From B3-G11 sp039714175 (GTDB lineage Bacteria > Actinomycetota > Acidimicrobiia > Spongiisociales > UBA5794): a stretch of 13,191 bases of DNA. The translations under genes and the position numbers were made by a program. The DNA is taken from contig JBDLJV010000050.1 in assembly GCA_039714175.1 (NCBI GenBank), forward strand, positions 1-13,191, written 5' to 3'. The notes beneath the pieces are model-generated. The model saw only the letters and a list, made by a program, of their open reading frames with translations, was not told the DNA's origin and ran no database searches. Shown here piece by piece: positions 1 through 10,153 of this stretch (position 1 is the first letter of the stretch; every line of letters starts with the position of its first letter).

Positions 1-46
1 GGGAGTGGCTTCGGTCGCTCCTTCCTCTCGCGTGTAGCGTTGGTTC

Positions 47-874
47 ATGACGGAGATCGATCCGGAGATCGCGCGGTACTACACCGAGACGTGGGACGAG
101 GATGCGCGGCTGCGGTCGGGGCTCAATGAACTCGAGCTGGTTCGGACCCGTGAGATCGTCCGGCGTCATCTATCCGAGCGAGCTCTCGAGGTGCTTGATG
201 TCGGCGGCGGGGGAGGAGTGCATGCCGAGTGGCTTCTTGACGACGGTCACGCTGTTCACTTGATCGATCCGATGGCAAGCCATGTTGACCAGGCGATCGC
301 GAGCCTCGGTGAGGTGAAAGGATTCTCCGCTGAGGTTGCCGACGGGCGTTCACTGCCGGTGGATGATGCCTCGTTTGATGTCGTTCTTCTCTTCGGACCG
401 CTGTATCACCTTCCCGATCGGGCAGATCGCGCCCTGGTATGGCGAGAAGCCAAACGCGTCGTGCGCCCGGGAGGCCTTGTGTTCGCCGCTGCGATCTCCA
501 GGTTCGCCTCGCTGTACGGAGGTCTCACCGAGCGGGAGATCTTCGTCGATGAATTCCGAGCAATCGTTCAGCGCGACCTTGCGACTGGACATCACCAGAA
601 CACCACGCGAAACGAGCGCTACTTCACAGCGGCGTACTTCCAGCATCCGGAGGAACTGGAGGCGGAGTCAGCAGAAGCTGGCTTCACTGTTCGAGAGGTT
701 CTCGCAGTGGAGGGACTCGCCGGTGCCCTGCCGCAACTGGAGCAGGACTGGGGTGACCCGGAGCGCCGTGGCATCATCATCGAGAGCGCCCGAATGGTCG
801 AGTCAGAACCCTCCCTCCTGGGTGCAAGTCCTCACATTCTCCTCGTCGCCGAGAGGCCGATTCCCGTCATCTGA
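47..874 (+). CDS. Class I SAM-dependent methyltransferase, substrate unknown
   Basis: The 275-residue product has the Rossmann-type SAM-binding pattern. The glycine-rich motif I is VLDVGGGGG (residues 49-57). An acidic residue, D74 in LIDP, sits at the end of the next strand, where it normally binds the SAM ribose. The block DASFDVVLLFGPLYHL (107-122) fits motif IV, and the RVVRPGGLVF stretch (137-146) fits the post-motif strand, as in the Methyltransf_11/25 families. The C-terminal third is less recognisable and probably forms the substrate pocket. I cannot name the substrate; small molecule is more likely than rRNA, but this is inference. I see no clear Shine-Dalgarno sequence before the ATG, and the start was chosen because YYTETWDEDARL directly after it is family-like. 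The gene is co-directional with rpoB but separated from it by a strong hairpin, so it is probably transcribed apart from it. Confidence 0.85.
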   Translation: MTEIDPEIARYYTETWDEDARLRSGLNELELVRTREIVRRHLSERALEVLDVGGGGGVHAEWLLDDGHAVHLIDPMASHVDQAIASLGEVKGFSAEVADGRSLPVDDASFDVVLLFGPLYHLPDRADRALVWREAKRVVRPGGLVFAAAISRFASLYGGLTEREIFVDEFRAIVQRDLATGHHQNTTRNERYFTAAYFQHPEELEAESAEAGFTVREVLAVEGLAGALPQLEQDWGDPERRGIIIESARMVESEPSLLGASPHILLVAERPIPVI

Positions 875-896
875 CGGACTGAGATTCCGGGGTCGC

Positions 897-922
897 ACTA
901 CGTACTACGTACTACGTACTAC
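897..922. repeat. Heptamer tandem repeat ACTACGT (about 3.7 copies)
   Basis: Three perfect copies of ACTACGT (897-903, 904-910, 911-917) and a partial fourth run straight into the hairpin at 923. The same heptamer recurs at 9057-9091, upstream of the M50 protease gene. Both sites are intergenic. The unit contains no inverted arm of its own, but adjacent copies create TACGTA palindromes. Function is unknown. Confidence 0.9.
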
Positions 923-955
923 AGCTCTCGGAGCGGCAAGGCCGCTCCGAGAGCT
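923..955. terminator. 15-bp perfect hairpin, likely terminator of the methyltransferase gene
   Basis: The arms AGCTCTCGGAGCGGC (923-937) and GCCGCTCCGAGAGCT (941-955) are perfect reverse complements around a 3-base loop, AAG. There is no real T-run afterwards (TGAAAC follows), so it is not a textbook intrinsic terminator. The strength of the stem and its place between a finished gene and the rpoB promoter support a terminator or insulator role. Confidence 0.7.
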
Positions 956-983
956 TGAAACATCGCGGCATTCGTTGTATCCT
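955..983 (+). promoter_or_regulatory. Probable sigma-A promoter of the rpoBC operon
   Basis: TTGAAA (955-960) and TATCCT (978-983) are separated by exactly 17 bases. This matches the housekeeping -35/-10 consensus (TTGACA, TATAAT) in 8 of 12 positions. The -35 begins on the last base of the preceding hairpin. Initiation would be near 990, giving a leader of about 145 bases before the TTG start of rpoB. This is read from sequence only; the start site is inferred. Confidence 0.6.
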
Positions 984-1029
984 CTCAATCACAGTTGAAG
1001 AACTTTTCTCGACTCTCCGAAGGCAGAGT

Positions 1030-1057
1030 GGGGTTAGCTGTGTGCTATCCCCATTTT
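1030..1057 (+). promoter_or_regulatory. Attenuator-like hairpin in the rpoB leader
   Basis: GGGG-T-TAGC (1030-1038) pairs with GCTA-T-CCCC (1044-1052) around the loop TGTGT. This gives eight pairs with one T-T mismatch, followed directly by ATTTTG. It lies inside the inferred transcript, downstream of the candidate promoter, so it could cause partial termination or pausing before rpoB. Alternatively it is an accident of the repeated GTGCTAT words at 1042-1048 and 1058-1064. Confidence 0.35.
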
Positions 1058-1058
1058 G

Positions 1059-1067
1059 TGCTATGCT
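1059..1067 (+). promoter_or_regulatory. Possible second rpoB promoter with extended -10
   Basis: TGC-TATGCT at 1059-1067 has the extended -10 form TGnTATnnT. No convincing -35 lies 16-18 bases upstream. It would start transcription near 1074 and bypass the hairpin at 1030-1052. Weak evidence. Confidence 0.22.
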
Positions 1068-1135
1068 CCCTAGTTCACCCGTTTCACTGCTCCTAGCTCT
1101 GTGCTGTTGCAACGTCTATAAGAGGAGGATCCGCG

Positions 1136-4100
1136 TTGGCTCGTGCGCGTTCCCAGAGGCTGTCTTTCGCAAAGATCCCACAGGTCCAGGAGATTCCGGG
1201 TCTCCTTGATGTTCAGAGGGATTCCTTTGATGCCTTTCTCGATTCCGGACTCAAGCAGATGTTCGATGAGGTCTCTCCGATTGAGGACTTCACCGGCAAT
1301 CTGGCCCTCGAACTAACTGACCACCGTTTCGACGAGCCTCCTCTCACAATCGAGGAAGCCAAGGATCGCGATGCCAACTACTCGCGGCCGCTCTTCGTAA
1401 CAGCCCGGTTCCTGAACAAGGAGACCGGAGAGATCAAGGAGCAGCAGGTCTTCCTCGGGGATTTCCCGATGATGACCGCGAACGGTACGTTCATCATCAA
1501 CGGCACCGAGCGTGTCGTCGTGAGCCAGCTCGTTCGTAGCCCCGGCGTCTACTTCGACAGGACCATCGACAAGACCTCCGGTCGTCCGGTGTACGCGTCG
1601 AAGGTGATCCCCGGTCGCGGTGCTTGGCTCGAATTCGACATCGACAAGAAGGACACCATCGGTGTCCGTGTCGATCGCAAGCGTCGTCAGTTCGTATCGA
1701 CGTTCCTTCGCGCGCTCGGCATTGCTGAGTCCGACGAAGACATCATTGCCATCCTCGGCGACTCCGATCTCGTGCGCAACACGCTCGAGAAGGATCCCAC
1801 GTCCACCAAGGACGAGGCACTCCTCGACCTGTATCGCAAGCTGCGACCGGGCGAGCTGACAACGGTCGAGTCTGCACGCAGCCTCATCAAGACGCTGTTC
1901 CGCACGCCCAAGCGTTACGACCTCACACGGGTGGGTCGTTACAAGGTGAATCAGAAGCTCGGAGGCGATGCCTCCATGGAGCTCATGGACAACTTCAGAG
2001 CCGACGAGCAGGGTCTGATCACCGATGAGGACATGGTCGCGACGATCAAGTACCTGATGAACCTCAGACAGGGGACAGAGGGATACCGCGTCGATGACAT
2101 CGACAACTTCCAGAACAGGCGCATCCGGACCGTCGGAGAGCTGATCCAGAACCAGATCCGTGTCGGGCTCACCCGACTCGAGCGTGTTGTGCGTGAGCGC
2201 ATGACCACGCAGGATCCTGAGGCGATCACGCCCCAGACGCTCATCAATATCCGTCCGGTTGTTGCCTCGATCAAGGAGTTCTTCGGAACCTCGCAGCTCA
2301 GCCAGTTCATGGACCAGCCGAACCCGCTGGCCTCGATCACGCACCGTCGCCGTCTCTCGGCGCTCGGCCCTGGTGGCCTGTCGCGCGAACGTGCCGGCTT
2401 CGAGGTTCGAGATGTGCACCCGTCCCACTACGGACGTATGTGCCCGATCGAGACACCTGAAGGTCCGAACATCGGACTCATCGGATCGCTTGCTTCCTAC
2501 GCCCGGGTCAACCGGTTCGGCTTCATCGAGACGCCTTATCGCCGGGTGACGAAGGGCAAGGTCTCCAAGAGCATCGACTACCTGACCGCATCGGAGGAGG
2601 AAGGCCACGTCATTGCGCAGGCCAACGCCCCACTCAACAGCGATGGAACGTTTGCCAACGACCGGGTACTTGTTCGCAAGACCGGTGGCGAGGTCGACAC
2701 CATTGACGCCGCCGAGGTCGATTACATGGATGTGTCGCCGAAGCAGGTTGTGTCGGTTGCCACGTCACTGATCCCGTTCCTCGAGCACGACGATGCGAAC
2801 CGTGCCCTCATGGGTTCGAACATGCAGCGTCAAGCCGTACCGCTCATCACATCCGATGCACCGCTCGTCGGTACCGGTATGGAAGAGCGCTCAGCGAAGG
2901 ACTCGGGCGAGGTCGTCGTATGCACGGTCAACGGCGAAGTCGTCGAGGTTTCCGGTACGGAGATCATCGTCAAGGAAGCCGGAGCGAACAAGAAGCACAC
3001 CTTCCCACTCGACAAGTTCGAGCGCTCCAACCAGGGCACATGCATCAACCAGAAGCCGATCGTCGCCGAAGGCGACAAGGTCAAGGTTGGCCAGGCCCTT
3101 GCAGACGGCGCATCCACTGATGGTGGTGAACTCGCCCTCGGACGCAACCTCATGGTGGCATTCATGCCGTGGGATGGCTACAACTACGAGGACGCGATCA
3201 TCATCTCGGAGCGTCTCGTCAAGGAAGATGTCCTGTCTTCGATCCACATCGAAGAGCACGAGATCGAGGCACGAGACACCAAGCTCGGAGCCGAAGAGAT
3301 CACAAGGGACATCCCGAACGTTGCCGAAGAGGTGCTCATGGACCTCGACGAGCGCGGCATCATCCGCATCGGTGCCGAGGTTGGTCCTGGCGACTACCTC
3401 GTTGGCAAGGTCACGCCGAAGGGTGAGACCGAGCTGACGCCCGAAGAGCGTCTTCTCAGGGCGATCTTCGGTGAGAAGGCCCGCGAGGTTCGTGATGTGT
3501 CGCTCAAGGTTCCCCACGGGGAATCCGGCAAGGCGATCGCCGTCAAGGAGTTCAGTCGTGAGGACGGATACGACCTTCCTCCGGGCATGAACGAACTCGT
3601 GCGTGTGTACGTTGCCAAGCAGCGCAAGATCTCCGCAGGAGACAAGCTTGCCGGTCGCCACGGGAACAAGGGCGTTATCGCCACAGTGCTCCCTGAAGAG
3701 GACATGCCGTTCCTCGAGGATGGCACGCCGGTTGACATTGTCCTGTCACCGCTTGGTGTCCCGTCCCGAATGAACCTCGGCCAGGTGCTCGAAACGCATC
3801 TCGGTTGGGCAGCCTCAACCGGTTGGGAGTCCTTCGACGATCTCGACAGCCCCGCATCGGGTGGTGCCGAGCCGTGGACACGGGTTGCAACACCCGTCTT
3901 CGACGGTGCCCACGAGGACGAGGTCCTCAAGGTGCTTTCGGAATCCCGTCCCAACAGGGATGGTGTCCAGATCATCAACGATGAGGGAAAGGCAAAGCTG
4001 TACGACGGCCGCTCCGGTGAGCCGTTCGACTCGCCAATCACGGTCGGGTACATGTACATCCTCAAGCTCGTCCACCTCGTTGACCACAAGATCCACGCAC

Positions 4101-4501
4101 GGTCCACAGGCCCGTACTCGATGATCACCCAGCAGCCACTTGGTGGTAAGGCCCAGTTCGGTGGCCAGCGCTTCGGTGAGATGGAGGTCTGGGCTCTTGA
4201 GGCTTACGGAGCTGCGTACGCACTCCAGGAGCTGCTGACCATCAAGTCAGATGACGTCCGTGGGCGTGTCAAGGTGTACGAAGCGATCGTCAAGGGCGAG
4301 AACATCCCCGAGCCGGGCATCCCTGAGTCATTCAAGGTGCTCATCAAGGAGATGCAGTCGCTTGGACTCAACGTCGAAATGCTGTCTGCCGGTGAGGAAG
4401 TCGAACTCAAGGATCTTGAGGACGACGTGTTCCGAACCGCGGCGAGTCTCGGGATCGACATATCTCGTCCCGAGCGTCCCGACGCAGACGTAATCGTTTG
4501 A
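1136..4501 (+). CDS. rpoB: DNA-directed RNA polymerase subunit beta
   Basis: This is the beta subunit of RNA polymerase, which forms one side of the catalytic cleft and binds rifamycins. The 1121-residue protein shows the family motifs in order: the N-terminal lobe with FIINGTERVVVSQLVRSPG; the rifampicin region starting FFGTSQLSQFMD at residue 382; PIETPEGPNIGL (437-448); GDKLAGRHGNKG with K837 and K845, which correspond to the nucleotide-contacting E. coli K1065 and K1073; and the C-terminal GGKAQFGGQRFGEMEVWALEAYGA block near residue 1005. Translation starts at TTG, backed by a perfect AGGAGG (1123-1128) seven bases upstream; the protein then opens with the usual basic ARARSQRLSFAKI segment. 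rpoC follows after 38 bases. At the rifampicin site, P395 replaces the residue equivalent to E. coli N518, while D516, H526 and S531 equivalents are wild type. Identification is certain. Confidence 0.99.
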   Translation: MARARSQRLSFAKIPQVQEIPGLLDVQRDSFDAFLDSGLKQMFDEVSPIEDFTGNLALELTDHRFDEPPLTIEEAKDRDANYSRPLFVTARFLNKETGEIKEQQVFLGDFPMMTANGTFIINGTERVVVSQLVRSPGVYFDRTIDKTSGRPVYASKVIPGRGAWLEFDIDKKDTIGVRVDRKRRQFVSTFLRALGIAESDEDIIAILGDSDLVRNTLEKDPTSTKDEALLDLYRKLRPGELTTVESARSLIKTLFRTPKRYDLTRVGRYKVNQKLGGDASMELMDNFRADEQGLITDEDMVATIKYLMNLRQGTEGYRVDDIDNFQNRRIRTVGELIQNQIRVGLTRLERVVRERMTTQDPEAITPQTLINIRPVVASIKEFFGTSQLSQFMDQPNPLASITHRRRLSALGPGGLSRERAGFEVRDVHPSHYGRMCPIETPEGPNIGLIGSLASYARVNRFGFIETPYRRVTKGKVSKSIDYLTASEEEGHVIAQANAPLNSDGTFANDRVLVRKTGGEVDTIDAAEVDYMDVSPKQVVSVATSLIPFLEHDDANRALMGSNMQRQAVPLITSDAPLVGTGMEERSAKDSGEVVVCTVNGEVVEVSGTEIIVKEAGANKKHTFPLDKFERSNQGTCINQKPIVAEGDKVKVGQALADGASTDGGELALGRNLMVAFMPWDGYNYEDAIIISERLVKEDVLSSIHIEEHEIEARDTKLGAEEITRDIPNVAEEVLMDLDERGIIRIGAEVGPGDYLVGKVTPKGETELTPEERLLRAIFGEKAREVRDVSLKVPHGESGKAIAVKEFSREDGYDLPPGMNELVRVYVAKQRKISAGDKLAGRHGNKGVIATVLPEEDMPFLEDGTPVDIVLSPLGVPSRMNLGQVLETHLGWAASTGWESFDDLDSPASGGAEPWTRVATPVFDGAHEDEVLKVLSESRPNRDGVQIINDEGKAKLYDGRSGEPFDSPITVGYMYILKLVHLVDHKIHARSTGPYSMITQQPLGGKAQFGGQRFGEMEVWALEAYGAAYALQELLTIKSDDVRGRVKVYEAIVKGENIPEPGIPESFKVLIKEMQSLGLNVEMLSAGEEVELKDLEDDVFRTAASLGIDISRPERPDADVIV

Positions 4502-4539
4502 GCAAGCCGACAAGAGAATTTGAGAGCGGGAGCGAATAG

Positions 4540-8481
<3,942 letters not shown>

Positions 8482-8490
8482 GGTCGAAGA

Positions 8491-8518
8491 GCAGAGAACA
8501 AAGAATAGAGAGCAGAGA
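8491..8518. repeat. Heptamer repeat of the GCAGAGA family (4 units)
   Basis: Four contiguous 7-base units follow the rpoC stop: GCAGAGA, ACAAAGA, ATAGAGA, GCAGAGA. The outer units are identical and the inner two diverged. Related units occur at 9028-9048 and 9855-9868. The array lies between the rpoC stop and its terminator hairpin. Function unknown. Confidence 0.75.
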
Positions 8519-8524
8519 CTCTGC

Positions 8525-8552
8525 AGAAGGGCGGCCTCCGGGCCGCCCTTCT
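8525..8552. terminator. Bidirectional hairpin terminator between rpoC and the convergent VOC gene
   Basis: AGAAGGGCGGCC (8525-8536) and GGCCGCCCTTCT (8541-8552) form a perfect 12-bp stem with a TCCG tetraloop. It sits 43 bases after the rpoC stop and between two convergent genes, so it probably serves both strands. The T-run is short on either side. Confidence 0.8.
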
Positions 8553-8566
8553 CGCGTACTCCCACC

Positions 8567-8587
8567 GTCCCCCCGTAAAGGGGGGAC
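8567..8587. terminator. Second convergent-gene hairpin
   Basis: GTCCCCCC (8567-8574) pairs with GGGGGGAC (8580-8587) around the loop GTAAA. It lies 10 bases beyond the stop of the minus-strand VOC gene, so it is well placed to end that transcript, with the 8525-8552 hairpin as a backup. No T-tract is visible. Confidence 0.5.
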
Positions 8588-8597
8588 CGAAGAAGGG

Positions 8598-9011
8598 TCA
8601 GTGCGGCTCTGGATCCCGCCAATCGGGTGGGAGGTTCGCAGGCGGTTGCCAGAGCTCGATCGGGTTGCCTTCCGGGTCAGCGAGTCGGGCGAACACGCCG
8701 TATTCGGATTGCTCCCCCTCGGTAACTTCGATGCCATTCGCACGCAGTTGGCTCAGCATCGCTTCGAGATTCCGAACCCGGAAATTGAGAGTGAACGGGC
8801 CCACAGGCTGTCCCGATTCGTCAGGCTTGTCGGCGTAGACACTCCACACAACGTACGAGCCACCAGGATCATCCGGGTGTCTCAGAGGGAATAGCCCTCC
8901 CGGCCAATCGTCCTGCAGATCGATGCCAAGGTTGTCCCGGTACCAGAGCGCGAGGTCTTCCGTGTTTTCTGCACGGATGAACACCCCGCCGAATCCCATT
9001 ACTCGTTCCAT
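8598..9011 (-). CDS. VOC (glyoxalase/bleomycin-resistance) superfamily protein
   Basis: The 137-residue protein has a single vicinal-oxygen-chelate pattern. A first beta-alpha-beta half carries FGGVFIRAENTEDLALWYRDNLG (7-29). A second half begins at FTLNFRV (73-79) and ends with ADPEGNPIELWQP (111-123). E119 in IELW is the usual C-terminal metal ligand. The histidine commonly found on the first strand of each half is not obvious, so metal binding and enzymatic activity are uncertain. Substrate unknown; members range from glyoxalases to dioxygenases and antibiotic-binding proteins. The ATG at 9009-9011 has no Shine-Dalgarno sequence. The in-frame ATG at residue 5 (8997-8999) is preceded by GGAACGAG and could be the true start. 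The gene is convergent with rpoC and divergent from the M50 protease gene, and is probably monocistronic. Confidence 0.8.
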   Translation of the reverse strand: MERVMGFGGVFIRAENTEDLALWYRDNLGIDLQDDWPGGLFPLRHPDDPGGSYVVWSVYADKPDESGQPVGPFTLNFRVRNLEAMLSQLRANGIEVTEGEQSEYGVFARLADPEGNPIELWQPPANLPPDWRDPEPH

Positions 9012-9027
9012 GGAAGAAGACTACAGA

Positions 9028-9048
9028 ACCGAGAGCAGAGAGCAGAGA
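9028..9048. repeat. Heptamer repeat of the GCAGAGA family (3 units)
   Basis: The units ACCGAGA (9028-9034), GCAGAGA (9035-9041) and GCAGAGA (9042-9048) lie in the divergent VOC/M50 spacer. The first 13 bases, ACCGAGAGCAGAG, are identical to 9855-9867. The array is followed within 9 bases by the ACTACGT array. Confidence 0.8.
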
Positions 9049-9056
9049 CATCTCCC

Positions 9057-9091
9057 GAGTCGTACTACGTACTACGTATTGCGTACTACGT
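9057..9091. repeat. Heptamer repeat of the ACTACGT family (5 units)
   Basis: The units read GAGTCGT, ACTACGT, ACTACGT, ATTGCGT, ACTACGT: three perfect and two degenerate. This is the same heptamer as at 897-922. The array ends 8 bases before the ATG of the M50 gene and fills most of the 88-base divergent spacer, so it covers where a promoter or ribosome-binding site would be expected. Confidence 0.88.
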
Positions 9092-9099
9092 TCCGCTGC

Positions 9100-9813
9100 A
9101 TGCTGAGGTTCCAGTTGTTCGGTATCCCCGTGGGCGTGCACGTCACGTTCCTGTTCATCGCGCTGATCGGTGCCATGCAATACCGAGGTATCGATATCGC
9201 CATATGGACGGCGGCAGCGTTCGTTTCGATCCTGCTCCATGAGATGGGTCATGCGCTGACCGCCCGGAGGTTCGGTGCCCTGGGCACAACCGTGACGTTG
9301 TATGGACTAGGTGGCGTGACGAATTTCCGGCATTCCGCGGCCATGAGCCACGGCCGATCCTTCGTAATCTCGGCTGCGGGTTCCGCAACCGGCATCGCTG
9401 CTGGCGGGGTGCTGCTCACTGGAGCGTTGGTGGGAGTGTTCAGCGGAGTGCCTCATGAGGTCGCTGTCTTCCTCGATTCCTTCATCTGGACCGCACTCGG
9501 ATGGGGTGTGCTCAACTGGGTGCCGATCGTTCCGCTCGATGGTGGCCACATGGTCCTGCACGCTGCTTCGATGGTCAACGAGGAGAAGGCGCCGCTCATC
9601 AGCCAGGTGATCACCTGGATCACGGTTGCCATCGTGGTGCCGATCGCCCTGGCGACCGGCTACAGCATCGCGGCGATCCTGGTCGTCATGTTCGCGGCAA
9701 GCGGATTGCGCGAGTACAGGGACACGGCTCGTCGGAAGCGAGGGACTCCTCAGTCGGTACCCGAAGAACGGAAGCCGCAGGAGCTACAGGAACCTCCCGA
9801 GTTCCCGATCTAG
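9100..9813 (+). CDS. Site-2 protease family (M50) intramembrane zinc metalloprotease
   Basis: This is a polytopic membrane protease of the SpoIVFB/Rip3-like M50 type, 237 residues. The zinc motif HEMGH (47-51, catalytic E48) lies inside a hydrophobic segment. The third ligand is D147 in LDGG (146-149), preceded by NWVP (139-142). YGLGGVTNF (68-76) fits the strand next to the active site. I count about six membrane segments, near residues 13-26, 34-54, 87-115, 122-143 and 168-201 (two). There is no PDZ domain and no CBS pair; the C-terminus is a short charged, proline-rich tail. Family members cut membrane-bound regulators such as anti-sigma factors; the substrate here is unknown. I chose the ATG at 9100 because MLRFQLFGIPVGVHVTF is the typical family N-terminus. 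Upstream codons translate the heptamer repeat. No Shine-Dalgarno sequence is visible. Confidence 0.9.
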   Translation: MLRFQLFGIPVGVHVTFLFIALIGAMQYRGIDIAIWTAAAFVSILLHEMGHALTARRFGALGTTVTLYGLGGVTNFRHSAAMSHGRSFVISAAGSATGIAAGGVLLTGALVGVFSGVPHEVAVFLDSFIWTALGWGVLNWVPIVPLDGGHMVLHAASMVNEEKAPLISQVITWITVAIVVPIALATGYSIAAILVVMFAASGLREYRDTARRKRGTPQSVPEERKPQELQEPPEFPI

Positions 9814-9844
9814 AAGGGGTCAGATTCCGGAAATCTGTCCCTTG
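9814..9844. repeat. REP-like imperfect palindrome after the M50 gene
   Basis: AAGGGGTCAGATT (9814-9826) pairs with AATCTGTCCCTT (9832-9843) around CCGGA, with one T-T mismatch and one G-T pair. It begins at the M50 stop codon and could act as a terminator, though no T-run follows. The shape resembles dispersed GGGGTCAG-type palindromes that I associate with REP elements; that link is recalled, not tested. A fragment, GAGATTCCGGGGTC (881-894), downstream of the methyltransferase gene looks partly related. Confidence 0.55.
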
Positions 9845-9854
9845 GAACCTGGCA

Positions 9855-9868
9855 ACCGAGAGCAGAGC
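9855..9868. repeat. GCAGAGA-family heptamer remnant (2 units)
   Basis: ACCGAGA (9855-9861) plus GCAGAGC (9862-9868) repeats the first 13 bases of the array at 9028. It lies 11 bases after the REP-like palindrome, in the spacer between the M50 gene and rpsL. Confidence 0.6.
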
Positions 9869-9899
9869 TGCTAACCTTGGCTCCTCAACCAGGTGGTGG

Positions 9900-9923
9900 A
9901 CGACCAGGTGGTCGTTTTGTTTT
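9900..9923 (+). terminator. Intrinsic terminator before the rpsL promoter
   Basis: ACGACC (9900-9905) pairs with GGTCGT (9910-9915) around AGGT, followed by TTTGTTTT (9916-9923). This is the most classical hairpin-plus-T-tract in the window and should end transcription from the M50 side. The word ACCAGGTGGT within it is a direct repeat of 9888-9897, 15 bases upstream, which could also be a protein-binding site. Confidence 0.6.
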
Positions 9924-9951
9924 GCGCGTTAGGGCACGACCTCCCTATACT
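9922..9951 (+). promoter_or_regulatory. Probable sigma-A promoter of the rpsL-rpsG-fusA-tuf operon
   Basis: TTGCGC (9922-9927) and TATACT (9946-9951) are 18 bases apart. The -10 matches the consensus in five of six positions. The -35 starts within the T-tract of the preceding terminator. Initiation near 9958 would give a leader of about 195 bases. Inferred from sequence only. Confidence 0.65.
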
Positions 9952-9957
9952 CGCTTC

Positions 9958-10153
9958 TGGTTATCCCAGCCGAGCCCGCCGGTACCCGGAGGCGTTCCCA
10001 GGATTCAGGTTCTGAGACGCTGTTGTGCAGGAAGAGGCTCACACAGGGGATCGGTTCTGTTGCGCGCTGCGCATCGGGCCGATTTTTCGTTCGTCAGAAC
10101 TCCGATACCCGAGTGCCGGGTCGGGGTGCGCCGAAGAGAGAGACATAAGGAAA
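9958..10153 (+). promoter_or_regulatory. Structured 5' leader of the str operon, with an attenuator-like fold
   Basis: No gene is supported here. Two folds stand out. In the first, an outer stem ATCGG/CCGAT (10050-10054 with 10079-10083) encloses a small stem TGCGC/GCGCA (10061-10065 with 10069-10073) and runs into T5 (10083-10087), giving a terminator-like shape. In the second, ACCCG/CGGGT (10107-10111 with 10117-10121) forms a short stem nearer the start codon. A leader of this length ahead of rpsL could carry attenuation or ribosomal-protein feedback control, but I see no known riboswitch or protein-binding consensus. Confidence 0.35.

Noticed and set aside
897..922. Heptamer array considered as a CRISPR remnant
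   Set aside because: The units are 7 bases and contiguous, with no spacers, and there are no cas genes.
336..998. 220-codon open frame overlapping the methyltransferase gene
   Set aside because: Serine/arginine-rich shadow frame that runs through the terminator hairpin and repeat; the methyltransferase frame carries clear motifs.
955..1209. 84-codon open frame covering the rpoB promoter and leader
   Set aside because: It overlaps promoter elements and the rpoB start in another frame and shows no protein-like features.
1313..2608. 431-codon open frame antisense to rpoB
   Set aside because: The same shadow effect; no domain, no ribosome-binding site, and it lies fully inside the conserved part of rpoB.
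8923..9099. Upstream in-frame start for the M50 protease
   Set aside because: The extension translates the divergent VOC gene's 5' end and the heptamer repeats (RTTYYVLRTT), and is not family-like.
10025..10153. In-frame GTG that would lengthen S12 by 43 residues
   Set aside because: The added residues are cysteine-containing and not conserved, while the GTG at 10154 gives the canonical S12 N-terminus PTVQQLVRQGR.
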